Origin: Steinernema hermaphroditum
Lineage: Eukaryota > Nematoda > Chromadorea > Rhabditida > Steinernematidae
Reading direction: 5' to 3'
Assembly (NCBI GenBank): GCA_030435675.1
Contig: CM059624.1
Coordinates: 1,512,769 to 1,576,768 of the forward strand
DNA: 64,000 nucleotides
Shown: piece by piece, positions 43,749-53,654 of the stretch
Position numbering within the stretch: the stretch's first letter is position 1
Layout: the number at the start of each line of letters is the position of its first letter
The notes under the pieces: model-generated
Database searches by the model: none
What the model saw: only the letters and a program-made list of their open reading frames with translations
What the model was told of the DNA's origin: nothing
Made by a program: the position numbers and the translations under genes

Positions 43749-43780
43749 AAGTCGTTGCCTTCAGGTGAAGGCAACGACTT
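43749..43780. repeat. perfect 15-bp hairpin in the leader of peptide 3
   Basis: AAGTCGTTGCCTTCA, GG, TGAAGGCAACGACTT. It lies 12 bases upstream of the ATG and 10 bases from the TATA box, so it spans the likely transcription start or leader. Confidence 0.8.
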
Positions 43781-43789
43781 TTCTGGTGG

Positions 43790-43797
43790 CTTTTATA
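43790..43797 (-). promoter_or_regulatory. TATA box and conserved core promoter of peptide 3
   Basis: Reverse strand TATAAAAGCCACCAGAA, identical to the boxes of peptides 2 and 4. Confidence 0.7.
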
Positions 43798-44880
43798 CCA
43801 GCTTGATGTTTTCTGTTATTCACTGCAGGTTGTGTAGGCCGGAAGTCCCAATACTATTTTTGTTTTTCGAGGAGTTACAAATTCTGTTTTCGGTGTTCGC
43901 CTGCAAAATATCAGTACTATGAACGCGGCCGTTCTGATTTTTGCAAGAACAAGAACTCAACATGCAACTGTTTCAACTCATTTTACTGACAAAAACAGAT
44001 TTCGCTAAATTTCATTGACAAAACGTCCCGTTAACTATTGGTAACTATCACTTGAGCGCACATTCATTTGGCTGCACGTTCTGTAAACCTAAGCAGTCGA
44101 TGAGTAGTTTATTCTATCGTTCGAAGCTGTTAAGACCACAAGGCTTGCTTAAGCTACTGTTTCTTGGTGAAATAAATATTGGCCACACACACGGGGTGTC
44201 GAAACCTCGTCTGCAAACTGGTAGGCAAGAGATTAATCTGTTCAGCCACATAGGCGGAAACTGCCGCTTCCGCTATCATGACTTCACCGACATCTGCACT
44301 CGTATATCTTTCGAATAGTGTTCACAGGTCAGGTGTGCGTATAGGCAGGCGCCCTTTTGGGGTTACCATTCGATAATGCACGCCTACATATGTCCCAATT
44401 TTCATCAAAGCCAGGCACATCGTGAGGTTCGCTTGTTAGATGCATTTTCTTAGCTCTTTTGTTTTCGGGTATCCTACGAAAAAAACAAAAAGTTTCAAGT
44501 TTTCTCACGTTTGGTTATGAAGATTAGTCGGCAAATTTTTGCTTTTGAAGGGAAATCACTTCCTTTCAATTATCTCTCTGTTGGTCTAACATCAACGACT
44601 AGCTGAAAGGGACGTATATGACGGGCAGTGTGACCTGAACTAGGATTACCGTATTACTTCGTTCCATAACTACCGTACTCTGCAAGAAACCGTTCGATGT
44701 CCTGTTTATTATTGTCAAAGGTCACACTCGCACTACACAGTTCCTTGGACACCAAACGGATGTTTTGCAAACGGAAGGAGAAAACAAAATTTGTAAGTCC
44801 CTACGAAACAAAACATTATTTGAGACTTCCGGCCTTCGGTTTGTACTGAAACTGATGGCTAATAGAAAACATCACAATTC
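43798..44880. other. intergenic; fragment of Merlin subterminal array
   Basis: 43985-44045 (TACTGACAAAAACAG, CATTGACAAAACGT and following) matches the inner edge of the Merlin arm at about 41450-41500 and is a relic of a second copy. 43798-43930 is the duplicated upstream region shared with peptide 2. No further gene seen. Confidence 0.45.
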
Positions 44881-44888
44881 TATAAAAG
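44881..44888 (+). promoter_or_regulatory. TATA box and conserved core promoter of peptide 4
   Basis: TATAAAAGCCACCAGAA begins at 44881, 41 bases before the ATG, the same spacing as for peptide 2. Confidence 0.7.
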
Positions 44889-44921
44889 CCACCAGAAGGG
44901 TTTTCATTCACCTCACCAGCC

Positions 44922-45200
44922 ATGAACACCTTCATCGTCCTCTTTGTACTTCTCTTCATCTGCGACATCACCCATGCAGGCACGTCGTGCTGCGCAGGAA
45001 ATACCGGTTGCGCTGCATCCTGCAGCTATCAGGGTTGTTCTGGCGGTAAGAACTCTATCTAGGATACGCAGACACAATATGTTTCAGGTTACTGTGATGG
45101 GTGGTGCGGAACGTGCAGATGCTCGGGTTGTGGCCGCGGATGGCGCATGCGCAGATCCGACCGACATGTTGAATATGCTGCTCTTCCCGATGATGAATGA
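44922..45200 (+). CDS. ABF-like cysteine-stabilised antimicrobial peptide 4
   Basis: Exons 44922-45045 and 45088-45200 give 78 residues; intron 42 bases (GGCG|GTAAGA to TGTTTCAG). Signal peptide of about 19-20 residues. The mature part has CAASCSYQGC, GGYC and TCRCSGCGRG. It carries two extra cysteines relative to peptides 2 and 3 (adjacent CC at 23-24 and C48), which could form a fifth disulfide. The end has a basic WRMRR followed by an acidic tail (HVEYAALPDDE). It lies on the opposite strand to peptides 1-3, so the cluster has undergone an inversion or an inverted duplication. Confidence 0.85.
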
Positions 45201-45600
45201 CTGGCTTCCATATGCTACCCCCTATATAAGTTGCATCCCTTTCAATGGGACTCTATTATTCCGTCTGTACAAGTAATTTTTTATTTGAGGTTCTGAGTTT
45301 TCTATGCATAAAACTTTGTTTTGACCCGTAGAACATGACAAATATTACCCATTGCATTGAAATGTAACACATCACAGATTAAGAGCCACATCTCGACAAG
45401 AAGACCGTCAGCATTGCCCGACCACCTATTTCTACTGGTCTACCTTTCGATCTGACGTATCTCTTGGCTCGCGCGATCCGTTTACCGAAGAAATAATAAG
45501 CAGAGATTCGGAAGGATTGTATTTTTCATGGAGAAGAAGAACCGACGGCTCCGTTGGTCTGTGTGTGTGTGTGTGTTTTTCCGTGCGCACGGGGAAAACG
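45201..45600. other. intergenic; GT dinucleotide run
   Basis: 45559-45573 is a short GTGTGT repeat after a segment (CCGACGGCTCCGTTGGTCTG) that also occurs near 21510. No gene seen. Confidence 0.4.
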
Positions 45601-46303
45601 GCAACCCGACAGAATCGTCATTCAAAAATCGTCATTGCAAAAATCGTCACTCAAAAATCGTCATTGCAAAAATCGTCATTACAAAAATCGTCATTTTGCA
45701 AAAATCGTCATTTTCAAAAATCGTCATTTTTCAAAAATCGTCATTTTTAGCTTCGTTGGGAACCCGAAGGGCGAGCCTTGTTGTCGTGGTGGCTTCGGCA
45801 AACCCCGGCTTGGCTTAGGCTTAGGCTTAGGACAATGCCTGTTGATTTAATGCGAGCCCGAAGGGCGAGCCCTGTTGTCGTGGTGGCTTCGGCAAACCCC
45901 GGCTTGGCTTAGGCTTAGGACAATGCCTGTTGATATAATGCGAGCCCGAAGGGCGAGCCCTGTAGTCTTAACTGGTCGGGTACAACTGATCCCAGGACAA
46001 CTGATACTACGGATAAGTGATCCCATGGACAACTGATGCCACGATGCCCAAATAGTTTTCGATGGTGTGCCTGTTTCGATGGTGTGTTTGTAAAAATGAC
46101 GATTTTTGTAAAATGACGATTTTTGTAAAATGACGATTTTTGTAAAATGACGATTTTTGAAAATGACGATTTTTGTAAAATGACGATTTTTGAAAATGAC
46201 GATTTTTGTAATGACGATTTTTGTAAAATGACGATTTTTGTAAAATGACGATTTTTGAATGACGATTTTGTCGGTGACGATTTTTTAATGACGATTATGT
46301 CAT
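45601..46303. repeat. inverted arrays of AATCGTCATT units around a TTAGGC-containing core
   Basis: 45612-45750 is a tandem array of about nine AAAAATCGTCATT(GC) units of roughly 15-16 bases. 46095-46300 is an array of the complementary unit TGACGATTTTTGTAAAA in inverted orientation. The core (45755-46000) has two and a half tandem copies of a ~95-base unit (CCCGAAGGGCGAGCC to CAATGCCTGTTGAT) that contains GGCTTAGGCTTAGG, two to three TTAGGC telomere units. The architecture parallels the Merlin element (subterminal inverted arrays) and may be an unclassified non-autonomous element. It is not a CRISPR array: unit spacing is irregular and there are no spacers. Confidence 0.7.
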
Positions 46304-46898
46304 GTAGCCGGGGAAAACACCCACGCAAAATAAAGACCCCGAGGGGAACCGAACCCGACACCACTCGCTTACAAACGAACCACGTTTGCAATAAGCCGCA
46401 CAGACAGTTGACATCCTCCCACTCTACTTCCACTATGTCTCTGAGGATGGCAGGCCTTGAGTATCTTTAGGGGCATATTTTATCTTGTTTTGTGAACACC
46501 ATTCTGAGCACCCGCATGGCTATGATGTCTCATCCGAAAGGCCACCTGTTTTTACAGTTTTTTGGCATTTTTTGACCGAGGGCGCAAATGACCGCGTTTA
46601 TTTTGGTTAAAAAATTTGGAATTCCTTTATCATCTAGTGGCAAAGTGATAGTGCTGTGCATCTTAACTTATGAAGCGGTGGCGAAAGCAGCCAAACCCAA
46701 TTGACTGTGAACTAGAACAAAATAGAAGACGTCATGTTTGGTGTGCAAATATTTATTAGCGAAATATTTGTAATTGACTGCATTTCAAAGCAAAAACAAA
46801 TCCAACGTCACTGAGTCAATATGAAATCCCAAACAACCGGAAAAATAAATAAACTTGTTTACCGATTGACTGTTTGCTTTCTCATCCTAAGCGGTCCA
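46304..46898. other. intergenic, nothing recognised
   Basis: Unique-looking sequence upstream of the defensin. A shared GTTTTCCCC segment occurs on both outer sides of the inverted arrays, but a target duplication could not be fixed. Confidence 0.35.
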
Positions 46899-46906
46899 TA
46901 TAAAAG
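46899..46906 (+). promoter_or_regulatory. TATA box of the defensin gene
   Basis: TATAAAAG followed by CGGTCG, 62 bases before the ATG. It differs from the ABF-type core promoter downstream of the TATAAAAG. Confidence 0.6.
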
Positions 46907-46960
46907 CGGTCGAAGAAGAAGCCAGTACAGGCCACCTCTAAGTAAGCATCAGCTTCAGTC

Positions 46961-47190
46961 ATGCGTCCGCTGACCTTCCTCTTCGTCTTGGTTCTCGTCG
47001 TCGCTCTTTTCGAGCTCCATGTCGTCTCTGCTGGCTTTGGATGTCCAGGTGACCAGCTCCAGTGTAGCAACTACTGCCGCAGCATCGGACGCAGAGGTGA
47101 ATTCTTTACTTGAAGACTGTCGTGAAATCATTTACTTTAGCCGGCTATTGCGATGGGCCCCTCAAGTTGAGGTGCACTTGCACTAAATGA
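46961..47190 (+). CDS. canonical invertebrate defensin (insect/mollusc/fungal type)
   Basis: Exons 46961-47096 and 47141-47190 give 61 residues; intron 44 bases (AGAG|GTGAAT to TTACTTTAG). Residues 1-24 are a signal peptide ending VSA, and the mature peptide is 37 residues starting GFGCP. Six cysteines are spaced C-x6-C-x3-C-x9-C-x7-C-x-C, with NYCRSIGRR, AGYC and RCTC. This is the ancestral invertebrate defensin signature (three disulfides, cysteine-stabilised alpha-beta fold). Such peptides bind lipid II or membranes of Gram-positive bacteria. AATAAA follows at about 47310. It is clearly different from the eight-cysteine ABF peptides next to it, although the exon plan and intron phase are the same. 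Confidence 0.85.
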
Positions 47191-47355
47191 GAGCCGATGA
47201 CTTCGATCGCCTCTTCCACTACTTGCATCTGCTGCGTGGATAATGATTTCTTGGCTGCTTTCGTACTGTACCCATAATTATCCTTGATTCCGTTTCATTT
47301 CTTTGCCTCAATAAATAGCATTAAACAAGCAACAGCTACGTGTAATAATCCTTCT

Positions 47356-47559
47356 TTACTCCTCTTTAGATCCTCTGGCTTGACAGCTCAGGATCAATGT
47401 GATCAAAGACTTTTGGAGATTGTTTAGAGATAGAACCTTTTTAGGAACTCCTGAAAAGGAACATTCCCTTTGTGTAGAAGATGTGGAAGGGCAGATAAAG
47501 GAGAGGACGACAGTCACCAGGACGGCCTTCCACAGGAGGCTTCTGAGAAGACGACTCAT
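47356..47559 (-). CDS. possible small secreted peptide
   Basis: A 67-residue frame from ATG 47559 starts MSRLLRSLLWKAVLVTVVLS and has a hydrophobic core of signal-peptide type ending near residue 28. The mature part has two cysteines. It lies tail-to-tail with the defensin gene. No homologue is recognised and splicing may alter the end. Confidence 0.35.
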   Translation of the reverse strand: MSRLLRSLLWKAVLVTVVLSFICPSTSSTQRECSFSGVPKKVLSLNNLQKSLITLILSCQARGSKEE

Positions 47560-47870
47560 GCAGGAGTCGGTCCGACTATTTTTTACATTTAGAAGACTGA
47601 AAGACTGAGGCAAGGAGATCTTAAAGGTGGGGAAGAGGTTCCGGTTATCGATAAGCAATGGAAGCACGATAGTGGTGAACCAAAAAGAGCGTCGGTGTAT
47701 CATGTTTCAACTGCTGTATGGCCGTCGTTGGAAAAAGGAACAGTGAGTACCAAAAGTAATTCCTTTTGAAATCATTCGACTCGTATTCCATTGAGACTTC
47801 ATCTGATACCGAATTTAATTATACATTAATCCTATTTTATACACTTTTCTAAAAAACGGTCAACATATGT

Positions 47871-50579
47871 TCACAGCTTCGCTTTAGCCTCCCTCATCAT
47901 GGGTCCAAGGTATTTCTTCCAAGCGGGTATAACCTAAAAGTGACGTTCACCTAATATGAGTACCGTATTTTTACCTTGGTTTTGTTAAGCGATGAGTGCT
48001 TAGCCCACTCCAGCATATTCTCATAAACGTGTCCATCGCGCCTTCCCAGAACGGATTTCAGCTGACGGTCATCGAAAACAAAAGAGTCCACAATGGATAC
48101 CGCGTTCGGACGGATCTTTGCTAAAAGTTGGTAGATCGCTTCTTGGATATAGGTCATCTGCTGGCTGTTGACGAATCCATCCTGAAATGATTCTCTGGTC
48201 TGGCAGTCAGGATTTAGCTGGGTACCTCAAGAAGATGACCACTCATATCGCTCAGCTCGTACAACAAGTGCAGCTTCATGATATCATATAGCACACTAGC
48301 TGCTCCACTATCAGCTATATTTTGGACTGTCTCCACGAATGTCCTAGCAATGAAAAGCCTTGTATGGGCCCTGGCAGCCTTTGTCAGGTCAACGGCAGAA
48401 TCGTTCCAGGCATCGTGACTCGCTCGTCCTGCAGTCTTAGCCAGTTGGAGACGGTCATAAGCGTTTAGGGTAAGACGTCGAGCCACATGCTCGAAGGCTT
48501 CAATGATAGGCTGTGTAGGATAGGCAGAATTGGTAAGAATGGTGTGGCCAATTCCACAACGATTCGGCCCAGATTCATTGAGATAGTCTACTTGACTCTG
48601 ACCACCCCTGGGGTGTTTGGATGAACGGACGTTTCCAGCAGCGCGCACGAGAAAGCGGGCTTGTTGGAGGAGCATGACCATGTTCTCGCCTTCGTAAGTG
48701 CATCCTCCAATGGCCTGAGTGTAGAGAAGAGGGATTCCGCTGGCCTCGGAGTAGCTGAAATGATCGTCATTGTGCTCCGTCCCGGTGATGGTCGTCAGAG
48801 ATGGGCACGGATTCAATCATATGGCCGGCTGAACCGATTGAATCGACTGATGTGTCTATTGATTCGATTGGCGATTCAAAGCTTAGGTTTAGGCTCCATC
48901 GGTGCGCTCTTTCGTCATCTCCGTTCAAAAGTTCGGAAGGCTTGGAGACCGCTTACCACCAAAACTGGTGAAACCACCAAAATGTTCAGCTTTATGAGTT
49001 TCGCGCATCTACCATTCCACCTATTATCCCAATCCATATTGGACAAGGAAGTTAGTTTGAGGTTTGGTCGTATAAGTCGATTGGAACCCATCTCTGATGA
49101 TCCTTACGTGCTTATTTATATACACCAGCTGCCCGAAAATAAGCTCCTTCTATCCGCTAACATTTTGACATACCCGTGTCCTCCGCAAGCCATACGACAC
49201 TGTTCAATTCCCTGTCCAGTCTGATGAGTAACCACCGCTTTCAATCCCGAAGTTAGCGCGTGGAGTTCAGGAAGAAGGTTGGCCTGAAGAGCTATTCATA
49301 TTATCAATTTTGTCCTTGTAACTTACATTTCCTGAAGCGATGTCCCTTGTCACCTTGTAGTACAGCTTCTTGACATGTTCTCCTGTAAACCAGAAGGCAA
49401 GCGCTCTGGCGATTTGAGGGAAAAGACGATGTTGCTGGGTCTTGTAGTCAAGTACTTGGACTTCTTCCCCTCTAGAGTGGCATGCCTATCAGAAAATATG
49501 CATTGTTCTTTACCTTGGATCGATAAGTCCCTGTCTCCTTATAGCGGAATATCGAATTGCGATAGTAGCAGCCATTGCAAGCATAGTCGCCTGCGAAGTG
49601 GTCATAAGTGACCGTACAAAAACCATAGCTCCATAGCTCAGCTTTGAGTGGATTGGCTTACAGTAGGTGCCGTTCTTGTCCACCTTCGCATGGCCCATCA
49701 TCATGTGTCTTCGAGGAATTTTAACATGATCGAAGCGCAAGAATCCGTTGTCCACTGAGTTTATGCCGAATTTCTGAAATCTAATCAATTTTCGAACAAT
49801 TGCGAAATGCTTACAGGTCCGATATCTCCTACAGTAATCCCAGGCAGCGGCAAATGGGTCTTCTCGTCTCGCAGCTGCACCATAAACGTGTGAGGTCCAT
49901 AGCACTTTCCATCGATGTAGAGCTGGGCCACGACAATGCAATAGTTCGAGCATTTTCCCAGATTTCCAGGCCACCATTTAGTGGCGGTTACGGTAGGCGA
50001 ATGGAGGATGAAAGAGTCGGATGCTTTGTCGAACGTAGCCGTAGTTTCAAGCCGTCGAAGCATCGTTCCATGCCCTAACTCTGTTTGGGCATAGGTGCCC
50101 AGGATTTCCAAATTCTTGGCTTTTTGGAGCCACCAGCGCTTCTGTTCTTCATCAGTTTGAGTCTCGAGTGTTGGGATGAACATGACATAGTGGAGATTTG
50201 TCGGCTTTCCATCAAGGTTGCACACGAGCCTGATGCCTACGTACAGAAAATTTCGGACCTTTGGGGGCACCTACATTGTCATTAGCATCTTCTCGTCCTC
50301 ATCGTCCTTGTTCACACATCGATCGATATGTTTCTGCAAGGCCACAACGGCTCGCGATGCGTTTTCGACCTTCTCCTCCCTCGATAGGAAAGGAACTGGC
50401 ACAGGATCATGTAGCTCCTTATGTTCATCCACATACTTGGCGATCTCTTTCCTCCTGCGGACCTTATCCGCGCCACCATAGATCACCTCCGAAAGGGCTT
50501 CGGTACTAAAAGTCGCCTTCTTCCGCTCATTCGTGATGTCCACATTATCCCCTTGTCGAATCCAACTGTTCAATTCCAT
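47871..50579 (-). CDS. acox: peroxisomal acyl-CoA oxidase
   Basis: FAD-dependent enzyme of peroxisomal beta-oxidation, oxidising acyl-CoA to trans-2-enoyl-CoA with release of H2O2. In nematodes such enzymes also shorten ascaroside pheromone side chains. Eight exons: 50579-50275, 50229-49815, 49773-49514, 49471-49327, 49283-49174, 48754-48226, 48181-47975 and 47933-47871; 677 residues, normal for the family, all phases consistent. Landmarks: [19 protein letters not shown] at the N-terminus, [75 protein letters not shown] (catalytic Glu near residue 433) and C-terminal AKL, a peroxisomal targeting signal. A further in-frame ATG at 50597 exists, but an acceptor-like TTTTTCAG lies between, so 50579 fits a trans-spliced start. 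The 419-base intron after GGHG holds a MITE. Confidence 0.92.
48796..49096. mobile_element. hAT-like MITE in an acyl-CoA oxidase intron, 301 bp
   Basis: Termini CAGAGATGGGCACGG and, inverted, CAGAGATGGGTTCC. The flanking octamers ATGGTCGT and ATGATCCT match at 6 of 8 positions, so an old 8-base duplication is plausible. The ends match the CAGAGATG family of the 22627 element. It lies wholly within the intron, 41 bases upstream (in the transcript sense) of the acceptor. Confidence 0.65.
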
Positions 50580-53500
50580 TCTCTGAAAAAGCTGCATCGA
50601 TTATAAGCAGCAAATAAAGACAATGAAGGCAAAACAAGCGTGCAATACCATATAAAGCAGCTGGGCTACAAGGCTACAGCGCTGTCGCTCATGTGGGTCC
50701 GACCAAAGGCGTCGATAATCACAGCGAGCGAACTACATTTTGTGTAGTGCAGAGGGCGAAGGACACTGCTAAGCGCCACGTGCGTCCTTTGTGGAGACGC
50801 AAAGAATAACAAACATCGGAGTTCCGGTCCGTCGGGATGCTCAAGTGAAAAAACGGAGAATTCCTAAGATGGCATATCATTCGCTACAGACTTGAACTGC
50901 TGTTGCTATACTAATGTAGACAGGATGAATAGATCGCCCCAGACCGTCTACGAGCTCTCGCAACGTTTCTGTATGTTGAGCACGCTTGCGAACAAGATGA
51001 CGTACGGTGATGATCGGACCGACTGCCGGGACAGTGAAAATGTTTTGCATTGTAACATACCTTTCTCCCAAAATAGGCTGTTAAAGGCAGATGTGGCATA
51101 ATACGCCAAATTGTCGTGTCATCGTGTCATCTGTCATGTCATTGTCGTGTCATCAAATTACATCTTCTCAATTCATTTTATAATTTATTATTTCATATTT
51201 GCAATTTCACACACTGTAAGTTCTCAACCAAAACAGAGATCACAACAACCGTGCAATACTGAGATACATTATTTTGGACGGCGAACTGCCATAGCAGCAC
51301 GTGCTTCTCCACGTAGCCGATTGGTATTTCTCGGAAGAACGATTAATTCATCACAGCGAATAATGATGTGTACCATTACAGAAGAAGCACCAGAGACGTT
51401 ATCACCAAAACGAGGCAAAAACAACCTCTACTCACTAGTTGTCGCGTAGTGGAGGAAGTAAAACCTCTTGTACAATCCGCTTTCGGGCCTTTAATCCGAT
51501 TGGTAAGTGAGTTCTCCCACCTCCCTGTGGATGGTAAAGGCTGATTTATGTAATTAATTAAGAGTTGAGTAAGAATAGTTTTTAAATTTCTTGGCCTAGT
51601 CGTATGATACAAGAACTGCGAACTGATTCGAACACGAACATCCTTCAAGCACACAAATCCAACTCTACGAGCGGATTAAAGTCGGATAATCAAAAGTGGG
51701 AAACATTTGAGTGGGTTGTAAGCGCTGAATCATGGAGAGTTTCGAACAAGCGTCATGAAAATGTGACTATGAAGCCGTTCTCCAGTGATTAGTATCTAAC
51801 ACCTTATCCTGAGCCATCTATACTCTTTAACGAAGATTCTTTGTTAGAGTCTTACAGGTAGAATTCTGCTTCAAAAACAACAGAAAAAATCAGCAAAACA
51901 GCAATCCAGGAAGCGTTCGAAAAATTGGTTTGCCCTTCTCATACGATTTATTTTACACAATTTATCTTCCCGAATCAACGGCTTACGCCGTGCAGGACGT
52001 CTCATATATGCACAAAGAAGAACATAGTCACACCGTGGTCGCTGATTTTCTTCTGATTTCGGTGGAGTTCGGTTTCTTCTGCCCTTCTCATAGCTGATTC
52101 TTATATAGGTAAGCTGATTGGGAAAATTCGTTCCTTGTTTGGGTCCAACTACGGATTTTAGGCATCATTAAACTGTGACGCGTTTAATCTGTTGTCAAAA
52201 TAGCCACCAAACACGGCACAAGTCATAACATGAGCCGATCTGATCATTAGACATGCGAAGATAAGCTTGTTTTCATTATAACAGATGTTATAACGTTGAA
52301 CGTTGAATCCAGGTGATGCAGTGGATCTGGAGCATGGAAATGAGGCTTTACCGTGACTCACTCTTACGCCGCTCAATCTTCGTACAAGCAGCAGCCAAAC
52401 ACTTGAATTCAGGTAGTCCAATGAACATTCGACCATGATCGACTGCGGTGCATGTTTACATACTGTTGGACATGGTCATTTCACATCACTTTACTTCTCT
52501 TTTTGACGTATACTCACTCTCGCTTCGTCGCTTCAGCATTCATTTCCAAGAACACCCGCGCATTGTACCGGTTTGTTTTGTTTCCGTACTCTTCGTTGTT
52601 TCTCGCTTGAATTCCCATAGTCCCATTTGGAGTTATGAGAAATTGATTTGTATTACGCAACAATGTCGTCTGGGCACGCAATTCTGTATGGGTGTGACTA
52701 ATTGATACGTCCGTAATACAAAAACAATAAAACACCTACATGGTGACAGTTCTCGCTTAACCATTCATGTCCACGTCTTGCTGGTTTTGCTGTTTTCGAC
52801 TTCGAACTATCCAGCCGACCGAACTGCAATTCTTAGTTTTTGTTTGAGTCCCCGGAGAGCACTGTCTCAACGACTTAAACATCGTAATCAATGTCGCAAT
52901 ACGTAGCAGAGGATGTTTGCTTCATTTGGACAAAGTTGTCTGCAATTAGGGCGTGTAGTCCTACATGTGCTTGCTACGTTAGTTAGGTGATACGTGTCCC
53001 ATTGCTGACTTCTAAGTGCCCGATCTCATCTGTATTTTGCGGAAATAGAGGCCAAATGTGGAGAAATGACCATTGCCTGAAGTACTGTACTTCATTTTTT
53101 GTTTACCGTTTTTATATCACACTTTTTGCACTATCTTATTACGATCTGTGCTCATCCGTAAATGACAACATCAGAGGAAATCACTAAGAATAAGTAAAAG
53201 AGGTTGATAATTGGATCAAAAACAGTTTATTATTCGAAACCCCGCGCATTCTACGAACGAGGAACCTGGAGGTTGATGTTATCGACATCTTTCGACACAC
53301 ACGCAAACCAACAGACTATGAGGTCGATTGGGAGTCACCGGTAAAAAGAGGGTGACTGACCGATAACAAAGGGTACCGTGCTCTTTAATGTTTAATGTAG
53401 CTAGAGTGCCCACAGAGCGTTAATGTTTTGCCGAAATAATAGTGCTATGGCTATGGCAACTTTCAACTGTATTCTTATGCTTCGTGTGCATTATTTTTTA

Positions 53501-53654
53501 AGATCGCTGAATATACTGATTCCGGCTAGATTTCCATTTTTCCAAGTGCGTGCGAGGATGTTTTTATATCCGACGATGACATTTCCCACCATCGAGCTAT
53601 TGGGCTTCATTATGCGTTTAAAAATGATGTATGCTGTTCAGGAGATTTAAACAT
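50580..53654. other. intergenic, no gene supported
   Basis: Three kilobases without a convincing gene. 51960-52070 is the third copy of the ~105-bp dispersed repeat. A minus-strand frame near 50877-51060, preceded by an acceptor-like CCCGGCAG, could be an isolated exon but lacks partners. The start of the adjacent receptor may extend into 53400-53654. Confidence 0.4.
51960..52070 (+). repeat. dispersed ~105-bp repeat, copy 3
   Basis: Contains CGGCTTACGCCGTGCAGGAC, GTCTCATATATGCACAAA and GGTCGCTGATTTTCTTCTG, matching copies 1 and 2 with more divergence. Confidence 0.55.

Noticed and set aside
45528..46433. Long frames with repeated Lys-Ser-Ser/Ile-Val motifs on both strands
   Set aside because: They are artefacts of the AATCGTCATT arrays, whose unit lacks stops in some frames.
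48661..49224. Plus-strand 187-codon frame across the acyl-CoA oxidase intron
   Set aside because: It is antisense to exon 6 and runs through the MITE; a shadow only.
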